Position numbers and translations under genes: made by a program
Notes under the pieces: model-generated
The model's input: the letters and a program-made list of their open reading frames with translations, nothing else
What the model was told of the DNA's origin: nothing
The model's database searches: none
Shown here: in pieces, positions 1 to 5,771 of the stretch
Position numbering within the stretch: the first letter of the stretch is position 1
How the letters are laid out: each line of letters begins with the position of its first letter
Assembly: GCA_038117225.1 (NCBI GenBank)
Contig: JAYOFM010000139.1
Coordinates: 1 to 8,053 of the forward strand
Direction of reading: 5' to 3'
DNA: 8,053 bases
Source of the DNA: JAYOFM01 sp038117225
Lineage (GTDB): Bacteria > Pseudomonadota > Alphaproteobacteria > Rhodospirillales > Casp-alpha2

Positions 1-47
1 ACAACGGTTTTCGAGACCGCCCCGATCGACCACTCCGGCACCTCTCC
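1..47 (-). tRNA. tRNA-Ser (anticodon CGA), 5' part, cut by window edge
   Basis: Read on the minus strand from position 47, the sequence begins with the acceptor strand GGAGAGG, typical of bacterial tRNA-Ser. It continues with TG, a D-arm (CCG paired with CGG around a loop containing GTGGTCGAT), and an anticodon arm. That arm has stem GCGGT/ACCGT (including one G-U pair) around the seven-base loop CTCGAAA. The anticodon CGA (plus-strand positions 11-13) reads the serine codon UCG. The long variable arm, T-arm and 3' acceptor strand lie before position 1, so only about half of the gene is present. The gene is divergent from rplU. The reading rests on secondary structure and resemblance to known tRNA-Ser; the missing 3' half cannot be checked here. 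Confidence 0.88.
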
Positions 48-196
48 GCCGTGTCCATCCGTGGGCCGGCGAGGCCGACCCGTGAGGCGCGCGGACAGTA
101 CCGGATTGGCCGGACGCGGGCAAGCCATGGAATTGACCCGAACGAGGCCGGTTAACACACTGATTTCGGGGCCGTTCTCGGGTTCGTGCGGGGGCG
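48..196. other. Divergent intergenic region between tRNA-Ser and the rplU promoter
   Basis: About 150 bases with no convincing gene. Apart from the possible tRNA promoter described separately, I see no clear operator. An open frame of 75 codons starting at 61 runs through the rplU promoter and into the rplU leader; its composition does not look like a real protein and it is not called. Confidence 0.5.
95..123 (-). promoter_or_regulatory. Possible promoter of tRNA-Ser
   Basis: On the minus strand, TTGCCC (123-118) and TACTGT (100-95) are separated by 17 bases. A start near 88 would give a leader of about 40 nt before the tRNA. Each hexamer matches the sigma70 consensus only in part (the -10 at three of six bases), so this is a weak call based mainly on position. 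Confidence 0.25.
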
Positions 197-224
197 TTGA
201 CATGATGGCTTTTGCGGCTATAGT
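197..224 (+). promoter_or_regulatory. sigma70-type promoter of rplU-rpmA
   Basis: A perfect -35 box TTGACA (197-202) is followed by a 16-base spacer and the -10 box TATAGT (219-224; five of six consensus bases). Transcription would start near 231 and give a leader of about 77 nt. The stretch between the -10 box and the expected start is GCCGGC. A GC-rich discriminator of this kind is known from ppGpp-controlled (stringent) ribosomal promoters, so growth-rate control is a reasonable inference. This is the best promoter match in the window. Confidence 0.75.
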
Positions 225-240
225 GCCGGCCTCGTTTCCG

Positions 241-267
241 GGGCCGGGCGACCTGTTCGACCGGCCC
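241..267 (+). promoter_or_regulatory. Stem-loop in the rplU leader
   Basis: GGGCCGG (241-247) pairs perfectly with CCGGCCC (261-267). Inside, after one G-A mismatch, CGA (249-251) pairs with TCG (257-259) around a five-base loop. Only three T residues follow, so it is at best a weak terminator. It lies within the predicted 5' untranslated region, about 30 bases before the rplU ribosome binding site. It could be an attenuator, a protein-binding leader element for L21 or L27 autoregulation, or a 5' stabilising hairpin. The structure is seen; the role is inferred. Confidence 0.45.
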
Positions 268-307
268 TTTGGACGTGCCATAATCTAACCCTGTTTCGAG
301 GCGCCTT

Positions 308-817
308 ATGTTCGCAATCGTCAAGACCGGCGGAAAACAGTACCGAGTGACCAAGGACGACGTCCTGCGGGTCGAAAAGCTCGCCGGCGAGCCCGGTGAC
401 ATGATTGAACTCGGCGATGTGCTGATGGTGGGCGAGGACGGCAAGGCGCCGACCGTCGGCCAACCACTCATCGATAAGGCCGCCGTGTTCGCCGAAGTGG
501 TCGAGCAAACCCGCGGCGACAAGATCATTGTTTTCAAAAAGAAGCGCCGCCAGGGCTATCGCCGCAAGAACGGCCATCGCCAGGATTTGACGGTTTTGCG
601 CATTCTGGATGTCAGCCCCACCGGCACCAAGCCGAAGGCGGCGGCCAAGAAAGCCGCGCCGAAAGCGGCCGCGAAGACCGAAGACGCGCCGGAAGCCGTT
701 GTAGAGGCCTCCGTTGAAGCTCAGGTCGAAGGCAAGACCGAGGACAAGGCACCGGCGAAGAAGGCCGCCAAGAAACCAGCGGCCAAGAAGGCGGCGAAGA
801 AAGAGAGCGAGGAGTAA
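308..817 (+). CDS. rplU: 50S ribosomal protein L21 with Lys/Ala-rich C-terminal tail
   Basis: L21 binds 23S rRNA in the large ribosomal subunit. Residues 1-103 are the canonical L21 domain. It begins MFAIVKTGGKQYRV and contains the basic family signature at about 78-92 (KKRRQGYRRKNGHRQ), followed by DLTVLRILDV. The usual bacterial L21 is about 100 residues, but this one has 169. The extra 65 or so residues are a basic Lys/Ala block (108-123), an acidic middle (124-146), and a second Lys/Ala block (147-165) ending ESEE. This is low-complexity sequence resembling histone H1-like tails. Extended L21 proteins occur in alphaproteobacteria; the tail's job is unknown. The start is fixed by GAGG at 298-301, six bases before ATG. 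rpmA follows after six bases. Confidence 0.97.
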   Translation: MFAIVKTGGKQYRVTKDDVLRVEKLAGEPGDMIELGDVLMVGEDGKAPTVGQPLIDKAAVFAEVVEQTRGDKIIVFKKKRRQGYRRKNGHRQDLTVLRILDVSPTGTKPKAAAKKAAPKAAAKTEDAPEAVVEASVEAQVEGKTEDKAPAKKAAKKPAAKKAAKKESEE

Positions 818-823
818 ACACTC

Positions 824-1084
824 ATGGCGCATAAAAAAGCAGGTGGCAGTTCCCGCAACGGCCGCGATACCGAAGGCCGGCGCCTTGGCGTCAAGAAATT
901 CGGCGGCGAGCAGGTCATCCCCGGCAACATCATCGTCCGCCAGCGCGGCACCAAGGTGCACCCGTCCGACGGCGTCGGCATGGGCAAGGACCACACTCTC
1001 TTCGCGACGGTCGAGGGCAAGGTTGCCTTCCGGCGCAAGGTCGGTGGCCGGCTATATGTCCGGGTGGAGCCGTCGGCGGCCTGA
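824..1084 (+). CDS. rpmA: 50S ribosomal protein L27
   Basis: L27 is a large-subunit protein whose flexible N-terminus reaches the peptidyl-transferase centre. The 86-residue product has the usual length and starts MAHKKAGGSSRNGRD. This is the Gram-negative type, with no N-terminal propeptide of the kind removed by Prp protease in Firmicutes. The L27 signature follows at about 34-47 (GNIIVRQRGTKVHP), then GVGMGKDHTLFA. GGAG at 811-814, inside the end of rplU, lies nine bases before the ATG. The six-base gap to rplU indicates co-transcription and probably translational coupling. A strong terminator lies 27 bases after the stop codon, so the L21-L27 pair forms its own unit. Confidence 0.98.
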   Translation: MAHKKAGGSSRNGRDTEGRRLGVKKFGGEQVIPGNIIVRQRGTKVHPSDGVGMGKDHTLFATVEGKVAFRRKVGGRLYVRVEPSAA

Positions 1085-1111
1085 TCCGGGCGGCCATACA
1101 CGCGTGTTTCG

Positions 1112-1149
1112 CGGGGGAATGGTCAGCCATTCCCCCGTTTTTTATTTTT
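1112..1149 (+). terminator. Intrinsic terminator after rpmA
   Basis: A perfect 11-bp stem, CGGGGGAATGG (1112-1122) with CCATTCCCCCG (1127-1137), closes a TCAG tetraloop. It is followed by six T residues, one A and five more T residues (1138-1149). This is a textbook Rho-independent terminator. It ends the rplU-rpmA transcript and separates it from obgE, which starts 30 bases later. Confidence 0.95.
1120..1148 (+). promoter_or_regulatory. Possible obgE promoter overlapping the rpmA terminator
   Basis: TGGTCA (1120-1125) and TATTTT (1143-1148) are 17 bases apart. Each matches the sigma70 consensus at four of six positions. A start near 1155 would give obgE a leader of about 24 nt. The -35 box would span the terminator loop and the -10 box its T tract. 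Only 29 bases separate the terminator from obgE, too few to hold a whole promoter, so an overlapping promoter or read-through is needed if obgE is not driven from elsewhere. Low confidence. Confidence 0.25.
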
Positions 1150-1178
1150 GCATCGCATTCGGACCCTGACGGGAAATC

Positions 1179-2216
1179 ATGAAGTTCCTCGACCAAGCCA
1201 AGATCTATGTGCGCAGCGGCGACGGTGGTAACGGCTGCGTCTCGTTCCGGCGCGAGAAGAATATCGAATATGGTGGTCCCAACGGCGGTGACGGCGGCCG
1301 TGGCGGCGACGTGATCATCGAATGCGTCGACGGCCTCAACACCCTGATCGATTTTCGCTACCGCCAGCATTTCAAGGCCGGCCGCGGTGTCCACGGCATG
1401 GGCCAGGACCGTACCGGCAAGGGCGGCGACGATGTCATCATCCGGGTTCCCGTCGGTACCCAGGTGTTGGACGAGGACAAGGAAATGGTCATCGCCGACA
1501 TGACCACCCTTGGCCAGCGGCTGGTCATCGCCCGTGGCGGCAACGGCGGATTCGGCAACGCGCGCTTCAAATCATCGACCAATCAGGCGCCGCGCCGCGC
1601 CAACCCGGGAGCACCCGGCGAGGAGGCGTGGCTGTGGCTGCGGCTCAAATTAATCGCCGACGGCGGCTTGATCGGCCTGCCCAACGCCGGCAAGTCGACC
1701 TTCCTCGCCGCCGTCAGCCGCGCCCATCCGAAGATCGCCGACTATCCCTTCACCACCCTGCATCCCAACCTTGGCGTGGTGCGGCGCGGTGATCAGGAAA
1801 TCGTGCTCGCCGATATTCCCGGCCTGATCGAGGGCGCCAGCGACGGCGCCGGCCTGGGCACCCGGTTCCTTGGTCATATCGAGCGTTGCCGGGTTCTGCT
1901 GCACCTGGTCGACGGCACCGAGGAAGACGTGGCCCGCGCCTACCGCACGGTACGCGATGAACTGGTCGCCTACGGCGCCGGTCTCGACGACAAACCGGAA
2001 ATCGTCGCGCTGAACAAATGCGACGCCCTGACCGAGGACCTGATCGCCAAACGTCAGGCGGCGCTGGCCGCGGCGTGTGGCGGCGACGTGCTGACCATAT
2101 CCGCCGCCGCCGGATTGGGCATGGAGGCGGCGACGACCCGGTTGTTCGCGTTTGCCGAGGCGGCCGACGCCGCCGGTCGCGATGCCGGCGCGGAGGCCGA
2201 GGCCTTTCAACCGTGA
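1179..2216 (+). CDS. obgE: GTPase ObgE/CgtA, ribosome assembly and stress factor
   Basis: Obg-family GTPases bind the 50S subunit during late assembly and respond to GTP/GDP and ppGpp. The 345-residue protein has both expected parts. The glycine-rich Obg fold (about 1-158) starts MKFLDQAKIYVRSGDGGNGCVSF and carries repeated GG segments at 33-44 and 119-126. The G domain shows G1 GLPNAGKST (166-174), a TTL switch region (192-194), G3 DIPGLIEGA (212-220), G4 NKCD (279-282) and a G5-like SAA (308-310). The C-terminus (about 325-345) is short, Ala/Glu-rich and has no visible additional domain. Upstream the Shine-Dalgarno match is weak (CGGGAA, about four bases before ATG), but this start gives the conserved family N-terminus. 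The stop codon overlaps the proB start. Confidence 0.97.
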   Translation: MKFLDQAKIYVRSGDGGNGCVSFRREKNIEYGGPNGGDGGRGGDVIIECVDGLNTLIDFRYRQHFKAGRGVHGMGQDRTGKGGDDVIIRVPVGTQVLDEDKEMVIADMTTLGQRLVIARGGNGGFGNARFKSSTNQAPRRANPGAPGEEAWLWLRLKLIADGGLIGLPNAGKSTFLAAVSRAHPKIADYPFTTLHPNLGVVRRGDQEIVLADIPGLIEGASDGAGLGTRFLGHIERCRVLLHLVDGTEEDVARAYRTVRDELVAYGAGLDDKPEIVALNKCDALTEDLIAKRQAALAAACGGDVLTISAAAGLGMEAATTRLFAFAEAADAAGRDAGAEAEAFQP

Positions 2217-3337
2217 GCCCATCGCCCGCCATCGCCGACTCGCAACGGGTGGTCATCAAGATCGGCTCGGCGCTGCTGGTCGACCCGGACTCGGGCGCCG
2301 TGCATCGGCGCTGGCTGAAATCCCTGGCCGCCGATGTCGCCGCCCTGCGTCGGCGCGGCCAACAGGTGTTGATCGTATCGTCCGGCGCCATCGCCGTCGG
2401 CCGCCGGCATCTTGGCCTGCCCGAGGGCCACATCCGCCTGCACGAACAGCAGGCGGCGGCGGCGACCGGCATGATCCGCCTCGCCCACGCCTATCAGGAT
2501 GTTCTGGCGGCGCACGATCTGTCCGTCGCCCAGGTGCTGCTAACCTTGGATGACACGGAAAACCGGCGGCGCTACATCAATGCCCGCAATACGCTGGAGA
2601 CGCTGCTGAAATTGGGCGCCGTGCCGTTGATCAACGAAAACGACACGGTGGCCACCGACGAGATCCGCGTCGGCGACAACGACCGCCTGGCGGCACGGGT
2701 CGCCGCCATGGTCAGCGCCGATTTGCTAATTCTGCTTTCCGATATCGACGGCCTCTATTCCGCCGACCCCCGGGACAACCCCGATGCCGAACCGATCCCA
2801 GTGGTCGAACACGAGATTACGCCGGCGATCGAGGCCATGGCCGGCGTTGCCGCGTCGGCGGACAGCCGCGGCGGCATGGTGACCAAGCTGGCCGCCGCGC
2901 AAATTGCCATGCGGGCCGGCGCGCGCATGATCATCGCCCACGGCGGCGCCGATCATCCCATCAAGCGTATCGAGGACGGCGCCCGCGTCACCTGGTTCGT
3001 GCCGCGCGCCAATCCACGCACGGCGCGCAAGGAATGGATTGCCGGGTCGCTGAAACCGAGCGGCGCCTTCATCGTCGATGCTGGCGCCGAGAAAGCGCTG
3101 GCCGCCGGTAAGAGCCTGCTGCCGGCCGGAGTCGTCAGCGTCGAAGGCCAGTTCCAGCGTGGCGAGGCCGTCGCCGTGAAAACCGGTGACGGGCGCGAAA
3201 TTGGCCGTGGCCTTGCTGCTTATCCGGCCGACGACGCGCGGCTTCTGTGCGGCCACAAAACCCGTGAAATCGAAAATCTGCTCGGCTACCGTGGCCGCGA
3301 TGAACTGATCCATCGCGACGACCTGGTGGTGCATTAA
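2213..3337 (+). CDS. proB: Glutamate 5-kinase
   Basis: ProB phosphorylates glutamate with ATP, the first and usually proline-inhibited step of proline synthesis, in the cytoplasm. The amino-acid kinase domain shows VVIKIGSALLV (13-23, with Lys16), VSSGAIAVG (55-63), LINENDTVAT (139-148), VGDNDRLAA (153-161), SDIDGLY (176-182) and GGMVTKLAAA (220-229). A C-terminal PUA domain (about 276-374) follows, so at 374 residues this is the full-length two-domain form. The start is GTG at 2213, which overlaps the obgE stop as GTGA. The frame stays open further upstream within obgE, but the N-terminus from 2213 matches the family length and the overlap implies translational coupling. proA follows 11 nt after the stop. 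Confidence 0.96.
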   Translation: MSPSPAIADSQRVVIKIGSALLVDPDSGAVHRRWLKSLAADVAALRRRGQQVLIVSSGAIAVGRRHLGLPEGHIRLHEQQAAAATGMIRLAHAYQDVLAAHDLSVAQVLLTLDDTENRRRYINARNTLETLLKLGAVPLINENDTVATDEIRVGDNDRLAARVAAMVSADLLILLSDIDGLYSADPRDNPDAEPIPVVEHEITPAIEAMAGVAASADSRGGMVTKLAAAQIAMRAGARMIIAHGGADHPIKRIEDGARVTWFVPRANPRTARKEWIAGSLKPSGAFIVDAGAEKALAAGKSLLPAGVVSVEGQFQRGEAVAVKTGDGREIGRGLAAYPADDARLLCGHKTREIENLLGYRGRDELIHRDDLVVH

Positions 3338-3348
3338 GGAGACCAGCC

Positions 3349-4623
3349 ATGCCCGCCGACACCACAACTGACGTGAAAACCCTGATGCACGGCATCGGCA
3401 TCGATGCCAAGGCGGCGGCGCACGAGTTGTCGACGGCCACCACCGAGGCGAAGAACGGGGCGCTTCGCGAGGCGGCGATCAGCCTTCGCCGTCGCGCCAA
3501 CCATATTCTTTCCGAGAACGCCAAGGACATGAAGGCCGGCGAGCGAAAAGGCCTGACCAAGGCGTTGCTCGACCGCCTTTTGCTGACCGATGAACGCATT
3601 GCCGGCGTCGCCCGTGGACTGGACGACATTGCCGCCCTGCCCGATCCGGTCGGCGACGTGCAGGCCGAATGGGACCGGCCCAACGGATTGCATATCCAGC
3701 GCGTCCGCGTACCGCTCGGCGTCATCGGCGTGATCTATGAATCGCGACCCAACGTCACGGCGGATGCGGGCGGCCTCTGCCTCAAGGCGGGCAACGCGGC
3801 GATCCTGCGCGGCGGCTCGGAAAGCTTTCATTCGTCGCGCGCCATCATGGAAAGCCTGACCGAGGGCCTCGCGTCGGCGGACCTGCCAGCCGCCGCCATT
3901 CAATTGGTACCCACCACCGACCGCGCCTGCGTCGGTGAGATGCTGACCATGACCGATTTCATCGACGTCATCGTGCCGCGCGGCGGCAAATCGCTGATCG
4001 AGCGCATTACCGCCGAAAGCCGGGTGCCCCTGTTCAAGCACCTGGAGGGCCTCTGCCACACCTACATCGACCACGATGCCGATCTCGCCATGGCGCGCGA
4101 CATCGCCGTCAACGCCAAGATGCGCCGCACCGGCATCTGCGGCGCCATGGAAACCCTGCTGGTCGACAGCGCCGCCGCCGCGACCCACCTCGCCCCCATC
4201 GTCGATGATCTGATCGCCGCCGGCTGCGAGGTGCGCGGTGACGAAGCCAGTCGCGCCCTCGACGATCGTATCGTGCCGGCAACCGAGGACGACTGGACAA
4301 CCGAATACCTCGACGCCATCGTCGCCGTGCGTCAGGTCGACGGCGTCGATCAGGCCATCGACCACATCCGCCGCTACGGCTCCGAACACACCGACGCCAT
4401 CGTCACCGACAACGCGGCGACGGCGGAACGCTTCCTCAATCGCGTCGACAGCGCCATCGTTCTGCACAATGCCTCGACCCAGTTCGCCGACGGCGGCGAA
4501 TTCGGCATGGGCGCCGAAATCGGCATCGCCACCGGCAAGCTGCACGCACGGGGACCCGTTGGCGTGGAGCAACTGACCAGCATGAAATACGTGGTTCGCG
4601 GTAGCGGGCAGACGCGGTCTTAG
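3349..4623 (+). CDS. proA: Gamma-glutamyl phosphate reductase (glutamate-5-semialdehyde dehydrogenase)
   Basis: ProA reduces glutamyl-5-phosphate with NADPH to glutamate-5-semialdehyde, the second step of proline synthesis. It probably acts in contact with ProB because the intermediate is unstable. The 424 residues fit the family. Visible motifs are PLGVIGVIYESRPNVTADA (122-140), the segment NAKMRRTGICGAMETLLVD (255-273) with Cys264 as the expected catalytic thiol, and the ProA signature VDGVDQAIDHIRRYGSEHTD (330-349). The C-terminal part runs through TQFADGGEFGMGAEIGIATG (377-396) as expected. AAGGAG at 3336-3341 overlaps the proB stop and lies seven bases before the ATG. The gene ends 15 bases from the convergent aminotransferase gene, with no clear terminator in between. 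Confidence 0.97.
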   Translation: MPADTTTDVKTLMHGIGIDAKAAAHELSTATTEAKNGALREAAISLRRRANHILSENAKDMKAGERKGLTKALLDRLLLTDERIAGVARGLDDIAALPDPVGDVQAEWDRPNGLHIQRVRVPLGVIGVIYESRPNVTADAGGLCLKAGNAAILRGGSESFHSSRAIMESLTEGLASADLPAAAIQLVPTTDRACVGEMLTMTDFIDVIVPRGGKSLIERITAESRVPLFKHLEGLCHTYIDHDADLAMARDIAVNAKMRRTGICGAMETLLVDSAAAATHLAPIVDDLIAAGCEVRGDEASRALDDRIVPATEDDWTTEYLDAIVAVRQVDGVDQAIDHIRRYGSEHTDAIVTDNAATAERFLNRVDSAIVLHNASTQFADGGEFGMGAEIGIATGKLHARGPVGVEQLTSMKYVVRGSGQTRS

Positions 4624-4638
4624 TGCCGTCGGCGAGGC

Positions 4639-5751
4639 TCAAGCCCGCGCCGCCGCCACAGCCTCTGGAAACACCGAACAGAACCGCTCGATGTGTTCTT
4701 CCGGCACTGTCGCGGTGACGCGGATGAAGCGGTTGCCCGAGTTGGCCGAGGTGTAGCCGCCGGAGCGGATGACGATGCCGCGATCGAGCACCGCCTTGAC
4801 CACCGCCTCGGCGTCGACACCCGTGCCGCTGACATCGATGGCGAGAAAATTGCCCGCGGCCGGGTAGACGATCGGCCGCAAGCCGTCGATGGCGGTGACG
4901 CATTCCAACAATCGATCCTGGTGACGGCGGCTGGCGGTAAGCACGCGTGGCCGCCATTCATCCTTGGTGCGGTAGGCGGCGATGGCTCCCTGCTGCGCCA
5001 CCCAGTTACCGCCGAGGCGGCTGACCTGATGATTGGCGATGCGCTGGATCAGATCAGGCGCGGCGATGGAAGCGCCGACGCGAAGCCCGGCGAAGCCGCA
5101 GATTTTCGACAGGCTGATGTTCATCACCGCGCGCTCGGAATAGCGGACGGCGGGAAAATGGCCATCGATGGCGAAGTCCCGGTAGGTGGCATCATGCAGC
5201 AGATAGGCGTCGTTGGCCTCGGCGAGCGCCACCAGATCCTTGATCTCCTGCTCGGAATAGTGCGAGCCCAGCGGATTGAGCGGATCGATGACGGTAATCA
5301 ATTTCGTCTTTGGCGTGATGCGCTCGGCGACCAGATCGGCCAGCAGCTTATGCTGAGTGTTGGCGGAATAGATGTCCACCGGCACCACCGTTGAGCCCAG
5401 CGAGCTCGCGTAGTTAGCGATGTGCGGCCAGCCGGGATCCGAAACAATGGTCTCGTCACCCGGCTCCAGCAGTGTCGCCATGGCCTGGTAGATGGCCTCG
5501 CTGGCGCCCTGTGTGACCATGATATCGGCGCCGGGCACACCCACGTCTTCCAGCATCAACCGGCGCAGTTCGGCGAAACCTTCCGGTGGCGTGTAGACCC
5601 GATAGGCGTCCGACGTGACCGCATCGACCATGGCCGCATTGATCGCCGGATGCAGTTCGAAGGTGTTGCAGTTGTGCCCCATGTGAATGACGTCGCCGCT
5701 GAGGGCCAGGCTCTCCCAGGTCTCTCCGCCGACGTCGAGAAATTCCACCAT
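4639..5751 (-). CDS. PLP-dependent aminotransferase, class I/II (fold type I), substrate unknown
   Basis: The 370-residue protein has the full set of fold-type-I aminotransferase landmarks. These are GASEA (82-86) near the PLP phosphate, Trp108 in DPGWPH as the likely ring-stacking residue, NPLG (159-162) in place of the usual NPTG, Asp187 and Tyr190 in HDATY, the Schiff-base lysine Lys216 in SLSK, GLRVG (222-226), and Arg344 in RFIRVT for the substrate carboxylate. The frame is open for 53 more codons upstream, but these overlap the preceding gene. The chosen ATG at 5751 has GGGAG (5765-5761) nine bases before it. It lies 20 bases after the LLM-family gene and is presumably co-transcribed with it. 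An alpha-amino or alpha-keto acid substrate is likely from the arginine; the specific one cannot be read from the sequence. Confidence 0.9.
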   Translation of the reverse strand: MVEFLDVGGETWESLALSGDVIHMGHNCNTFELHPAINAAMVDAVTSDAYRVYTPPEGFAELRRLMLEDVGVPGADIMVTQGASEAIYQAMATLLEPGDETIVSDPGWPHIANYASSLGSTVVPVDIYSANTQHKLLADLVAERITPKTKLITVIDPLNPLGSHYSEQEIKDLVALAEANDAYLLHDATYRDFAIDGHFPAVRYSERAVMNISLSKICGFAGLRVGASIAAPDLIQRIANHQVSRLGGNWVAQQGAIAAYRTKDEWRPRVLTASRRHQDRLLECVTAIDGLRPIVYPAAGNFLAIDVSGTGVDAEAVVKAVLDRGIVIRSGGYTSANSGNRFIRVTATVPEEHIERFCSVFPEAVAAARA

Positions 5752-5771
5752 TTTCTGTCGCTCCCAATCCT

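Noticed and set aside
256..284. Second rplU promoter with CATAAT at 279-284
   Set aside because: The -10 match is good, but the only spaced -35 (TTCGAC, 256-261) is poor and lies in the hairpin. The TTGACA/TATAGT pair upstream is far better.
218..994. A 258-codon minus-strand frame across rplU and rpmA
   Set aside because: It is the reverse of two certain ribosomal protein genes. Its leucine/arginine-rich middle comes from the Lys/Ala repeat codons read backwards.
3334..4572. A 412-codon open frame on the minus strand, antisense to most of proA
   Set aside because: ProA is certain on the plus strand. High-GC codon usage leaves antisense frames open, and the translated product shows no recognisable domain.
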